64,000 nt of DNA from Labrys monachus (GTDB lineage Bacteria; Pseudomonadota; Alphaproteobacteria; Rhizobiales; Labraceae). The notes beneath the pieces are model-generated. The model worked only from the letters and a program-made list of their open reading frames with translations. It did not search any database and was not told the origin of the DNA. The DNA lies in assembly GCF_030814655.1 (NCBI RefSeq), contig NZ_JAUSVK010000001.1:3727001-3791000 (forward strand). The letters run 5' to 3'. The translations under genes and the position numbers were made by a program. Below, in pieces: positions 45,010 to 53,888 of the stretch; within the stretch, counting starts at the first letter, position 1, and each line of letters begins with the position of its first letter.

Positions 45010-47730
45010 TCACACTCCCTGCTTGCGCAGCGTCATGATCGCCACGGCGATGAAGCCCACGCCGAAGAAGACGAGCACCGCGAGGTTGGGCCATAACGCC
45101 TCGAAACCGAGCCCCTTGGCGAAGGTCCCGACGCTGATCGGCTGGTACCAGGCCGCAGGAAAGGCGAGCCCCATCAGCCGCCCGCTGCCGGAAAGCGAGG
45201 AGACCGGCACCAGCAGGCCGGAGAAGTTCACGGCCGGGATCAAGGCGATGATGGCGGTGGCGAAGATCGCCGCGACCTGGCTCCTGACGAAGCTCGACAC
45301 CAGCAGGCCGAAGCCGGTGGTGGCGAGCACATAGGCCAGCGACCCCGCGGCGAGCATGGGAAAGGAGCCCTTGAGCGGCACGCCGAAGGCGAGCCAGGCC
45401 AGGGCCAGGAGCGAGAGGAAGCTTGCGAAGGCGATCGCCACATAGGGCAGCTGCTTGCCGAGCAGGAATTCGATCCGTGTCACCGGCGTGGCCCGGAAAT
45501 TGGCGATCGAGCCCGTCTCCTTCTCCTTGACCACCCCGATCGCCGTCATGATCGCAGGGATCATCACCAGGATCAGCACGATGACGCTGGGCACGATGGC
45601 GTTCACGCTCTTGAAGGCCTGGTTGTAACGGTAGCGCGGCTCGATCCCGATCGGATAGGGGGAAATGGCCTTGCCGCCCCGCCGCATCGCTTCATCCGTC
45701 ACATAGCTCGTCGCGAGGCCGGTGACATAGCCGCGCGTCGTCTCGGCCCGGAAGGGCATGGCGCCGTCGAGCCAGACGGCAACCTCCGGCGTACGCTGGC
45801 GCAGGAGATCCCGGCCGAAGTCGGGAGGCACCTCGACCGCGAGCTTCAGTTCCCCGCTCTTCAGGCGTGCCTCCATGTCGCCCGCCGAGGTGATGGGCGG
45901 CTGCTCGTCGAAATAGCGCGAGCCCTGGAAGCTCTCCAGCAATTGGCGGCTCTGCGCCGTCCTGTCCTGGTCGAAGGCCGCAAAGGGCAGGTGCTCGACA
46001 TCGAAGGAGATGCCGTAGCCGAATGCCAGCAACAGCACGACCGGGCCGAGGAAGGCGAAGACCAGCCGTGCCGGATCGCGCAGGATCTCGAGGATCTCGC
46101 GCCATGCATAGGCCCAGAGCCGGCGTGGATCGACGGCCTTCGGCTCCGAAGCAGCCCGGGAGCGGGGCGGAGCGGAGAGGCTCCCCTCGCCGGCCTCGCT
46201 GCCCATCCCGGCCTGTTCGAGCACCTCGATGAAGACCTCTTCCAGATTATCCTTGCCGCGCTGCTGCTTCAGTTCCGCCGGGCTGCCGACCGCGAGCACC
46301 CGGCCCGCATGCATGAGCGAGATGCGGTCGCAACGCTCGGCCTCGTTCATGAAATGGGTCGACAGGAAGATGGTGACGCCCTCCTCCCGCGACAGGGCGA
46401 GGAGGAAGCGCCAGAAGCCGTCGCGCGCGACCGGATCGACGCCGGAGGTCGGCTCGTCGAGGATGAGCACCTCGGGCCGGTGGATGGCGGCGACCGCCAG
46501 CTGCAGCCGCTGGCGGACGCCGAGCGGCAGGCTTTCCGGCCGGCTGCCGACGACGCCCGCGAGGTCGAAACGGTTCAGCATCTCCTGCACGCGCGGCTCG
46601 ATCTCCTCATGCGGCATGCCGAACAGCTGCGCATGCAGCACCAGGTTCTGCCGCACGGTGAGCTCGCCGTAGAGCGAGAAGGATTGCGACATGTAGCCGA
46701 CACGCCGGCGGGTCTCCATGTCGCCCGCGTTCAGCGGCTGGCCGAACAGCGCCACCCGGCCCTCGCTGGCGGGCAGGAGGCCGGTCAGCATCTTCATCGT
46801 CGTGCTCTTGCCGCTGCCATTGGAGCCGAGGAAGCCGAATATCTCCCCCTTCTCGATACGGAAGCTGACGTGATCGACCGCGGTGAACGTGCCGAAACGG
46901 CGGGTGAGGCCCTCGGCCTCGATCGCCGGGGCGCCGTCATGGACGACGCGCGGCGCGACCTCCAGCGGCGTGTCGGCCCGGCGTATGTCCTCCGGCAGCA
47001 GGGCGACGAAGGCCCGCTCCAGCGTCGCCTCGCCCGTCTGCTGCCGGACCTCGGCCGGACTGCCGGTCGCGATGACGCGCCCGGCATAGAGGGCCGCCAG
47101 CCAGTCGAAGCGCTCGGCCTCCTCCATATACGCGGTGGCGACGATGACGCTCATGTCCGGGCGGCGCGCCCGCATGCGGGCGATGAGATCCCAGAACTGG
47201 CGGCGCGACAGCGGATCGATGCCGGTCGTCGGCTCGTCGAGGATGAGGAGGTCGGGGTCGTGGATGAGCGCCGCGCAGATGCCCAGCTTCTGCTTCATGC
47301 CGCCCGAGAGCTTGCCGACCGGCCGGTCCCTGAACGGAGCGAGGCCGGTCGCGGCCAGAAGCTCCTCGATGCGGGCGCGGCGCTCGGCGCCGTCCTGGCC
47401 GAAGAGACGGCCGAAGAAATCGAGATTCTCCGCCACGCCCAGGGTCGGATAGAGATTGCGCCCGAGGCCCTGCGGCATATAGGCGATCCGCGCGCCTGCG
47501 GAACGGCGCTGGCGGGCATCGGCCATGTCGCCGCCGAGCACGCGCACCTCTCCCTGCTGGACGCGGACGACGCCGGCCGCAAGCCCGAGAAGGGTCGACT
47601 TGCCGACCCCGTCCGGCCCGATGAGACCCGCCATGGATCCGGCCGGAATCGCCAGGTCGACATTGTCGAGGGCCAGTGCCTTGCCGTAGCGGTGAACGAC
47701 CTGCTGGAGGTTGACCGAGACCTCGCTCAT
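45010..47730 (-). CDS. RbbA-like fused ABC protein: two ATPase domains plus ABC-2 permease
   Basis: This 906-residue protein has a first ATPase at about residues 1-230 (Walker A GPDGVGKST, signature KLSGGMKQKLGIC, Walker B LLILDEPTTGID) and a second at about 270-500 (GSNGSGKSTTMKML, then LILDEPTSGVD, with a weak signature PLGVRQRLQLA). A permease domain runs from about 555 (RLVFAFLGPVVLLLAFGYGI) to the end, with an extracytoplasmic loop. The start at 47730 overlaps the HlyD-like gene by four bases. Homologues are called ribosome-associated ATPase, but the operon context indicates export of a small molecule or drug. Confidence 0.9.
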   Translation of the reverse strand: MSEVSVNLQQVVHRYGKALALDNVDLAIPAGSMAGLIGPDGVGKSTLLGLAAGVVRVQQGEVRVLGGDMADARQRRSAGARIAYMPQGLGRNLYPTLGVAENLDFFGRLFGQDGAERRARIEELLAATGLAPFRDRPVGKLSGGMKQKLGICAALIHDPDLLILDEPTTGIDPLSRRQFWDLIARMRARRPDMSVIVATAYMEEAERFDWLAALYAGRVIATGSPAEVRQQTGEATLERAFVALLPEDIRRADTPLEVAPRVVHDGAPAIEAEGLTRRFGTFTAVDHVSFRIEKGEIFGFLGSNGSGKSTTMKMLTGLLPASEGRVALFGQPLNAGDMETRRRVGYMSQSFSLYGELTVRQNLVLHAQLFGMPHEEIEPRVQEMLNRFDLAGVVGSRPESLPLGVRQRLQLAVAAIHRPEVLILDEPTSGVDPVARDGFWRFLLALSREEGVTIFLSTHFMNEAERCDRISLMHAGRVLAVGSPAELKQQRGKDNLEEVFIEVLEQAGMGSEAGEGSLSAPPRSRAASEPKAVDPRRLWAYAWREILEILRDPARLVFAFLGPVVLLLAFGYGISFDVEHLPFAAFDQDRTAQSRQLLESFQGSRYFDEQPPITSAGDMEARLKSGELKLAVEVPPDFGRDLLRQRTPEVAVWLDGAMPFRAETTRGYVTGLATSYVTDEAMRRGGKAISPYPIGIEPRYRYNQAFKSVNAIVPSVIVLILVMIPAIMTAIGVVKEKETGSIANFRATPVTRIEFLLGKQLPYVAIAFASFLSLLALAWLAFGVPLKGSFPMLAAGSLAYVLATTGFGLLVSSFVRSQVAAIFATAIIALIPAVNFSGLLVPVSSLSGSGRLMGLAFPAAWYQPISVGTFAKGLGFEALWPNLAVLVFFGVGFIAVAIMTLRKQGV

Positions 47731-48758
47731 TGCGGCAGCTTCACGGCAAGTTCGGCAGGCCACACCGCCGCCCGGCTGGTACGTGCATAGGCGACGCCCC
47801 GCACGCCGATCTTCACCTGCGATTCATATTGGCGCAAAAGGCTCGAGGCGATCTGCAGCTTGACGCGGAACATCAGCTTTTCGCGCTCGTCATCCGTCTC
47901 CACGGTCTTCGGCGTGAACTGCGCTTCGGATGCAACGAAGGAGACCGTCGCCGGCACCACATAGTCGGGAGCAGGATCGAGGATGATGCGCGCCTCGTCG
48001 CCGATGGCGAGGCGGCCGGCGGCCGAGGCCGGCAGGAAGACCGTCATATACACGTTGGAAAGATCCAGCAGCGTGACGATCGGAGCCCCGGCGGCGACGA
48101 CCTCGCCCGACTGGACGAGCTTGTATTCCACCCGTCCCCGGCGTGGCGCCGTCAGCACCGCATCGTCGAGCTGCGACTGGATGCGGGCGACGTCGGCCCG
48201 GGCCGCATCGGTCGCCGCATGGGCCTCTTCGAGGCCTGCGCCGGCGGCCGTGCAGGCGGCCTGGGCCGCCGTGAGCTGGCTGCGGCGCAGATCCAGATCC
48301 TGCGTCGTGCCGTAACCCCGGGCGTTCAAGGTGAAGGCCCGATCATATTGCTGCTGGGCGAGCACGAGCTCGCTGTTGCGCTGCGCGATCACGGCCTGCG
48401 CCTCGGTCTCGGCCTTTTCCGTCCGCCGGACGACCGCCTGGGCGCCGTTGAGCTGGGCCTGGAGATCCGCGGTGTCCATGCGGGCCACCACGGCACCGGC
48501 CTCGACCGTCTGCCCCTCGTCGACGAGAACCTGGGAGACGCGGCCGGCGAGCTTGGCCGAAACCAGCACCTCCTCGGCCTCGATGCGCCCGTTCGTCATC
48601 ACGATGCCGTCGGGGAGATGCTTGCCGCCGAGCCGAGCCCACAGAGCCTGCAGCTTGTCGCCGAAGCTGGTTTCGGCGGCGGCGGCCGCCCCGACGCCGC
48701 CGAGGCCGATGCAGGCCGTCAGCGCGGCGGCGATGAAGAAGGAAACGGGAGAGCGCAC
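47727..48758 (-). CDS. HlyD-family membrane-fusion (adaptor) protein, YhiI-like
   Basis: This 343-residue periplasmic adaptor starts at GTG 48758, with GGAG nine bases upstream; an in-frame GTG at 48803 is also open. The signal sequence is SPVSFFIAAALTACIGLGGVGAAAAA. The biotinyl-lipoyl-like half is GRIEAEEVLVSAKLAGRVSQVLVDEGQTVEAGAVVARMD. A helical hairpin at about residues 105-190 (AQLNGAQAVVRRTEKAETEAQAVIAQRNSE...) follows, then the second lipoyl half and barrel. It links the exporter to an outer-membrane channel, whose gene is not in the window. Confidence 0.9.
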   Translation of the reverse strand: MRSPVSFFIAAALTACIGLGGVGAAAAAETSFGDKLQALWARLGGKHLPDGIVMTNGRIEAEEVLVSAKLAGRVSQVLVDEGQTVEAGAVVARMDTADLQAQLNGAQAVVRRTEKAETEAQAVIAQRNSELVLAQQQYDRAFTLNARGYGTTQDLDLRRSQLTAAQAACTAAGAGLEEAHAATDAARADVARIQSQLDDAVLTAPRRGRVEYKLVQSGEVVAAGAPIVTLLDLSNVYMTVFLPASAAGRLAIGDEARIILDPAPDYVVPATVSFVASEAQFTPKTVETDDEREKLMFRVKLQIASSLLRQYESQVKIGVRGVAYARTSRAAVWPAELAVKLPQ

Positions 48759-49015
48759 CGAAAACAGCTCCAATGAACCATTGGCCAGCGGGACGCCGGC
48801 CACCCTGTCAATGCGTGACTATCAAGGTACCGGCCGGCCGACATTGACCTGGATCATGGGCAGGCGTCGCTGCGGATGAGGCGAGCGCAGGGGCACAGGG
48901 TGGCGGGTCCCGCCTTTTCGAAGCGGCTTCGCGGCAATGGCCGATGCGCCGAGCGGCGGAGACGTTCATGCGGCGCTGCGAGGCCCCCTGTTTCCCTCGC
49001 GCGCTCCCACCCCCC

Positions 49016-49582
49016 TCATGCCGCATAGGCCGCCGCCGCGACGACCGCGCCTATCACGCCAAGGACGAGCGACGTATACCACGGCCAGCGCCGGCCGCCG
49101 GTGATGATGGCGATGGTGGCGATGGCGATCGAAATGTGAAGCAGCGTCACGGCGACGGTCAGGAAATGGTGGCGCCGTTCATGGACTTCGGCTTTCTCGA
49201 GCGCGTCGTCGGACCGCGCTTCGAAATCCTTGGCCCTCTTCTGGATGTCCAGGCTGTCCGCCTCGTTCCGTGCCGCCTGGGCCTGGAACTCTTCCGATTT
49301 TGGACCTCCCTGAGCGGCGGCGATGTCGTACATGTTCTTCTTCAGGCTCTTTGCCTCGAAGAAGTTCCAATTGTCGGTGGCCTTGTTCTGGAAGAGCACC
49401 GATTCGGTCTTGGCTGCGGTCGAGGCCCCGCTTTCGATCGTCTCCAGGCTGCCGACGCCGGCTGCCAGCACGGCGAGGATGGCGATCGTCATCGCGACGA
49501 GCGGAACGAATTTATCGGTGCTGTGAGCGGCATGCTCGGCGTGCTCGGTGTGCTCATAGGCTTCGGTCGGCGCGTCATCCAT
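49016..49582 (-). CDS. DUF4337-family membrane protein
   Basis: This 188-residue protein has a His-rich, acidic N-terminus (YEHTEHAEHAAHSTDKF), one membrane segment at about residues 25-45 (VPLVAMTIAILAVLAAGVG), a charged central coiled region (EEFQAQAARNEADSLDIQKRAKDFEARSDDALEKAEVHERRHHF) and two closing membrane segments (VALLHISIAIATIAII-like and WYTSLVLGVIGAVVAAAAYAA). This is the DUF4337 architecture. Function is unknown. It is not obviously linked to its neighbours. Confidence 0.8.
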   Translation of the reverse strand: MDDAPTEAYEHTEHAEHAAHSTDKFVPLVAMTIAILAVLAAGVGSLETIESGASTAAKTESVLFQNKATDNWNFFEAKSLKKNMYDIAAAQGGPKSEEFQAQAARNEADSLDIQKRAKDFEARSDDALEKAEVHERRHHFLTVAVTLLHISIAIATIAIITGGRRWPWYTSLVLGVIGAVVAAAAYAA

Positions 49583-49955
49583 GATCGTTCTTCCTGCCGC
49601 CGGGTGGAGCTGCGGTCGCGCCCTCCTCTATATCGTCATTCCTGCTCGAGGGCAGGATCCTGCGGGCGGGCGATCGAAATTGGCGGCTCGCCTTGATGCC
49701 ATGGCCGGGAGGGATCTCGTCAAGCGTCGTGCCGACGAGCGTGTCGCGCCGGAACGGCCCTTGCCGAAGAGACCGCAACCCGCACCGGCGTGCCATGGTC
49801 ACGCTCCCTCGGTGCACGGTCGCGGCGGCGACAGGGGCAGCCTATCGGCCCCGTCATGATCCGCGGCGCCGGAGCACTCTCCGGCGCCGGGACGTAAACC
49901 GGCCCGGAGAGCACATGCGCAGGCAGGCACGACGGCCTCCCAGGCGGGCGGGCGA
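49583..49955. other. Gene-free spacer with a terminator
   Basis: No convincing gene is seen between the DUF4337 gene and the broken binding-protein gene. A perfect 11-base stem, CGGCGCCGGAG at 49864-49874 with its complement at 49879-49889 and loop CACT, lies 67 bases after the binding-protein stop on the minus strand and probably terminates that transcript. Confidence 0.5.
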
Positions 49956-50967
49956 CTAGTGCGCGCGCTCGATCGCCTTGATCACCTCGGCCTGCGAGTA
50001 CTCCTTGTTGGCGACACCGCCCACCGGCGTCTCGGCCAAATATTTGTCGAGATCGTTCGCCTCGATGGTCAGGATACCCATCGGCACCTGATGGGGCACC
50101 TTCTTGCCGTCGAGCACCTTGCTGGGCGACCCAGAACGCGAAGGTGACCATCCCCGGCGCTTCCGAGGCCGACCAGCTGTCATAGCTGCCGGCCGCGCGC
50201 TGCTGCTTCCACCAGGCCAATTCGTCCTGGCGGTTGCCCAGCATGATCAGCGGCAAGGGGCGTCCGCCGGCCTTGAAGGCCTGCGCCGTGCCGTAGCCGT
50301 CGCCGCCCTGGTCGATGACGGCCGCGATCTCCGGCAGGGAAGGAAGAGCCGTGGCGACAGCCTTCTGCGCCGTCGTCTGGTCCCAATTGCCGTTGACCTC
50401 GGATACGATCTTCAGGTTCGGATGCTTCTGGATCTCCGCCTGGACCCCGGTGGTGATGTCGGCGTCGATGCTGGTGCCGGCAAGGCCGCGGACATAGAGC
50501 ACATTGCCGCCATTGGGCAGGCGCTTGGCGACCTGGCGAACCTGCTCGGCGCCATAGGTCTCCGCGAGGTCCACGGTGACCTTGTAGGCACAGGGTTCCG
50601 TAACGAGGCCGTCGAAGGCGACGACGACGATACCCGCGTCGCAAGCCTGCTTGACGGCGCCGTTCAAGGCCTCGGGAGAGGCCGCATCGAGGACGATGGC
50701 GTCGTAGCCCTGCAGGATCAGGTTCTGGATCTGTGCGGCCTGCGTCGGCGCCTCCTTGTCGGCCGTGGTGAAGGGATCGGCGGCCGCGACGATCTTGTCC
50801 GCCACGGCCTGCTTGCCGACCTTGTCCCAGCTCTGCAGCATGGCCTGGCGCCAGGAATTGCCGGCGTAATTGTTGGACAGCGCGATCTTCTTGCCGGACG
50901 TGTCGGCAAGCGCGGTGGTGGCGAGGCACAGGGCCAGCACCGAGGCGATGGCGATTGCAGGTTTCAT
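49956..50967 (-). pseudogene. Frameshifted CUT2-type substrate-binding protein
   Basis: The gene starts at 50967 with GGAGG upstream, then a signal peptide (AIAIASVLALCLATTALA) and a ribose-binding-like protein (KIALSNNYAGNSWRQAMLQSW...). At about 50123-50128 the frame breaks: before it the protein reads GMVTFAFWVA, and after it KVLDGKKVPHQVPMGILTIEANDL and the natural end YSQAEVIKAIERAH appear one frame over. Deleting one base from the GGG run at 50124-50126 restores an intact protein of about 336 residues. It is an orphan: no permease or ATPase gene is adjacent. It could be a real mutation or a sequencing error. Confidence 0.85.
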
Positions 50968-51135
50968 GGAGATCCTCCCGTTCGTTTTGCGTCGGCGTTC
51001 GCCGTGGCCTCCCCGGGCCCTTGCGGCTCGTTCGAGGCGACCGCGAGAAGTCACCTCGAATTTGAATTGAACCTAAGGTACAAGTCGGCTTAAGGTCAAG
51101 ATGCCTCGCAAACCCGGCCCATCAAGAGAGCGAAA

Positions 51136-52053
51136 ATGCCTGCGACCCCCTCCTGTTTCGAGTGTCTAGACGAGCGCTTCCGCCGCCTGTTCATCCCGAC
51201 AGCGCGGCTCGACACCTTGTTCACCGGATGCCGCTGGGCCGAAGGCCCGGCCTATTTCCCGGCGGCCCGCTCGCTCGTCTGGTCCGACATCCCCAATGAC
51301 CGCATGCTGCGCCTCGACGCGTGCAACGGCATCGTGTCGGTCTTCCGCAGCCCGGCCGGCCACTCGAACGGCAATACGGTGGACCGGTCCGGGCGCCTCG
51401 TGACCTGCGAGCATGGCGGACGGCGGGTCTCCCGCACGGAATTCGACGGCAGCGTGACGACGCTTGTCGACCGCCATGACGGCAAGCGGCTCAACAGCCC
51501 GAACGACGTGGTGGTGAAATCGGACCACAGCATCTGGTTCACCGATCCCACTTATGGCATCGATTCCGATTATGAGGGCCATCTCGCCGCGAGCGAACAG
51601 GCCGGCAACCACGTCTATCGCCTCGATCCGGCCGGCGGACTGCGCCTCGTCGCCGACGATTTCGTGCAACCCAACGGCCTCGCCTTCTCCCCGGACGAAA
51701 GCCTGCTCTACATCGTCGATACCGGCCGCAGCCATCGCCCCGACGGACCGGCGCATATCCGCAAATTCACGGTCTCGGATGGCGGCACGCTCCGCGGCGG
51801 CGGCATCTTTGCCGATTGCCAGGCCGGATTCTTCGACGGGCTACGCGTCGATACGAGCGGCCGGATCTGGACGAGCGCCGGCGACGGCGTTCATTGCTAC
51901 GACCCCGATGGAACGCTCATCGGGAAGATTCTTGTTCCGGAAGTGGTTGCAAATGTTTGCTTCGGCGGACAAAAACGCAATTATCTCTATATTTGCGGCA
52001 CGACGTCGCTCTATGGCGTGCGCCTGCCCGTGAACGGCGCGGCGACGTTCTGA
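51136..52053 (+). CDS. SMP-30/gluconolactonase-family lactonase
   Basis: This 305-residue six-bladed propeller enzyme hydrolyses sugar lactones. Metal and active-site landmarks are the Glu in RWAEGPAYFP, the Asn in LNSPNDVVVKSDHSIWFTDPTYG, PNGLAFSPDESLLYIVDT and the Asp in FFDGLRVDTSGRIWTS. The gene is divergent from the broken binding-protein gene. With the downstream aldolase and FAD-linked oxidase it fits a sugar-acid degradation route: lactone to acid, acid to cleavage by aldolase. Confidence 0.9.
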   Translation: MPATPSCFECLDERFRRLFIPTARLDTLFTGCRWAEGPAYFPAARSLVWSDIPNDRMLRLDACNGIVSVFRSPAGHSNGNTVDRSGRLVTCEHGGRRVSRTEFDGSVTTLVDRHDGKRLNSPNDVVVKSDHSIWFTDPTYGIDSDYEGHLAASEQAGNHVYRLDPAGGLRLVADDFVQPNGLAFSPDESLLYIVDTGRSHRPDGPAHIRKFTVSDGGTLRGGGIFADCQAGFFDGLRVDTSGRIWTSAGDGVHCYDPDGTLIGKILVPEVVANVCFGGQKRNYLYICGTTSLYGVRLPVNGAATF

Positions 52054-52082
52054 GCGCGGCGCCCCTGTCGCCTGGCGTCTCG

Positions 52083-52790
52083 TCAAGCGCCCTGCGCGAC
52101 GTTGCTGATCAGGCCCTGCTGAAGCGCCGAGACGTAGGATTGGCGGGTCCCGAGGATGTGGCGGACCAGGATGGAATCGATCTCGATCAGATCTCCCCGC
52201 TCGAAGGCGCTGATGATCTGCTGGTGTTCGACATAGGATCGATCCTGCACGCCGGCGAGCGGCACCGAAAGATGGGTTCTCAGCGTGGCGATGAGGCCTG
52301 CGACGAGCGCGTAGCCATCCTCCAGGTAGCGGTTATGGCAGTTGCGGAAGAAGGCTTCATGGAAGGTGGTGTCCGCGCGCGAATAGGCGATGGGATCCCG
52401 CCGCAGCCGGGCCGCCTCCATGGCCGCCATCGCCTCGTGCAGCATGGCGATGGTTTCGCTGCGGCGCCTCGTCATGGCGAAGCTCACCGCCCGGCATTCG
52501 AGCAGAATGCGGTATTCGCACAGATCCAGGAGATCCTGCTCGGTGGGAAAGAAGACATAGCTGCCCTTCTGGGGAATGATGTTGACCATCCCCTGCAGCT
52601 GCAGCATGGAGAGGGCTTCGCGCACCGGCGTGCGGCTCACCCCGAGCTTGGCCGCGAGCCCCAGTTCCGAAAGCTCGCTGCCGAGCGGCAGCTCGGAATC
52701 GATGATCGCCTGGCGCAACCTCTCGGCCACCGTGGCGGTGAGGGTGCGGGGACGGTCGATCGAGAGCGAGGCGGACTCGGCAAGCGGCAT
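52083..52790 (-). CDS. GntR-family transcriptional regulator, FCD type
   Basis: This 235-residue regulator has a winged helix at about residues 15-75 (TVAERLRQAIIDSELPLGSELSELGLAAKLGVSRTPVREALSMLQLQGMV) and a helical FCD effector domain after it (LCEYRILLECRAVSFAMTRR, then ADTTFHEAFFRNCHN with metal-type Asp/His). ATG 52790 is preferred to a TTG at 52814. It is convergent with the lactonase gene and divergent from the aldolase gene. Similar short motifs lie before the lactonase/binding-protein pair and before this gene. Confidence 0.9.
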   Translation of the reverse strand: MPLAESASLSIDRPRTLTATVAERLRQAIIDSELPLGSELSELGLAAKLGVSRTPVREALSMLQLQGMVNIIPQKGSYVFFPTEQDLLDLCEYRILLECRAVSFAMTRRRSETIAMLHEAMAAMEAARLRRDPIAYSRADTTFHEAFFRNCHNRYLEDGYALVAGLIATLRTHLSVPLAGVQDRSYVEHQQIISAFERGDLIEIDSILVRHILGTRQSYVSALQQGLISNVAQGA

Positions 52791-52825
52791 GAAGGCGGCG
52801 GTCCCGGTGAACAATCAGGTTGCAT

Positions 52826-52947
52826 CTAGGATACAAGACGCATGCCGCTTCGGCAAATCCTGCAGCCGAACGATGCGAAATCGCCTCGGCGCGAGGTCCG
52901 CGGCAAGGTCGGCTCTACCTTATTTTGCGGTGTGAGGTACTGTACTT
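52826..52947. promoter_or_regulatory. Candidate operator region for the FCD-GntR regulator
   Basis: The sequence AGGATACAAGAC lies at 52828-52839, just upstream of the regulator gene, and the near copy AGGTACAAGTC lies at 51076-51086, between the broken binding-protein gene and the lactonase gene. A small palindrome, AGTACAGTACC on the minus strand, lies near 52936-52946 on the aldolase side. Shared words in two divergent promoters suggest one regulator, but the match is short. Confidence 0.35.
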
Positions 52948-53044
52948 CAGTTTCCAGCACGGCTAGGATGCCATCGGTTTAGCGTGCCCCCGCCCCGCTT
53001 GCATGCGCGGACCAAGCCGGCGCCGACGCCCATGGAGACGGAAT

Positions 53045-53878
53045 ATGTTCAAGCCAAATATATTGAAAAGGCGCCTCGGCGCCGGCGAAGCCTTGTTCGG
53101 CGCCTGGATCGAGACGGGCAGCGCCACGAATGTCGAGATTCTCGCCCATCAGGGTTTTGATTTTCTCATTCTCGATCTCGAGCACGGCTTCGGCGAGTTG
53201 CGCGATGCCGTGGACATGCTGCGCGCCGCCGAAGGCGTCGTGCCCTGCATCGTGCGGGTGCCGTGGAACGATCCGATCGTTCTCAAGCGCCTGCTCGATG
53301 CCGGCGCGGACAGCCTGATGATTCCCTCCGTCGAGACGGCGCAGGAAGCCGAAGCCGCAGTTGCGGCGTGCCGCTATCCCCCTCAGGGACGGCGCGGCTA
53401 CGCAGCCCCGCTCGTGCGCGCCTCGACCTTCGGCAAGGCCGCCGATTACATGCGCCGCGCCAATGACGAGATCCTGATCGTCGTCCAGCTCGAATCGGCC
53501 GGGGCCGTCAGCCGCGCCGCGGAGATCTGTGCGGTGGACGGCGTGGACGTCCCCTTCCTCGGGGTCAACGATATGGCCGGATCGATCGGCCTCCTGGAAC
53601 AGCTCGGGCGGCCGGAAGTGCGTACGCTCGTCGCTGAGGCCGAGGCGGCCATGCTCGCCTGCGGCAAGCCGATGGGAACCGTGCCCAGCGCCGGCGCCAC
53701 CTGGCAGAGCCTGATCGGCACCGGCTACCGCCTCATTCCCGTCGCCAGCGACGTCAGCCTCATGCGCGACGCCGCCCTCGCGGTGGTGCGCGAACAGGTC
53801 GAGTTCCGCCGGCAGGGGGCGGCTCCGGGCGGGGGCGCCCCCGGCGGGCAGAACGCTCCGTCGCCCCGTGGCTATTGA
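53045..53878 (+). CDS. HpcH/HpaI-family aldolase/citrate lyase-like protein
   Basis: This 277-residue protein of the phosphoenolpyruvate/pyruvate aldolase fold cleaves 2-keto-3-deoxy or 4-hydroxy-2-oxo acids to pyruvate and an aldehyde. Landmarks are FGAWIETGSATNVEILAHQGFDFLILDLEHG near residue 18, LLDAGADSLMIPSVETAQEAE, the metal-ligand Glu in IVVQLESAGAVS near 143, and the Asp in FLGVNDMAGSIG near 170. A Gly/Pro-rich tail of about 20 residues (RQGAAPGGGAPGGQN) is unusual. The FAD-linked oxidase gene follows 10 bases later. Confidence 0.87.
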   Translation: MFKPNILKRRLGAGEALFGAWIETGSATNVEILAHQGFDFLILDLEHGFGELRDAVDMLRAAEGVVPCIVRVPWNDPIVLKRLLDAGADSLMIPSVETAQEAEAAVAACRYPPQGRRGYAAPLVRASTFGKAADYMRRANDEILIVVQLESAGAVSRAAEICAVDGVDVPFLGVNDMAGSIGLLEQLGRPEVRTLVAEAEAAMLACGKPMGTVPSAGATWQSLIGTGYRLIPVASDVSLMRDAALAVVREQVEFRRQGAAPGGGAPGGQNAPSPRGY

Positions 53879-53888
53879 GGCTTCGCCT

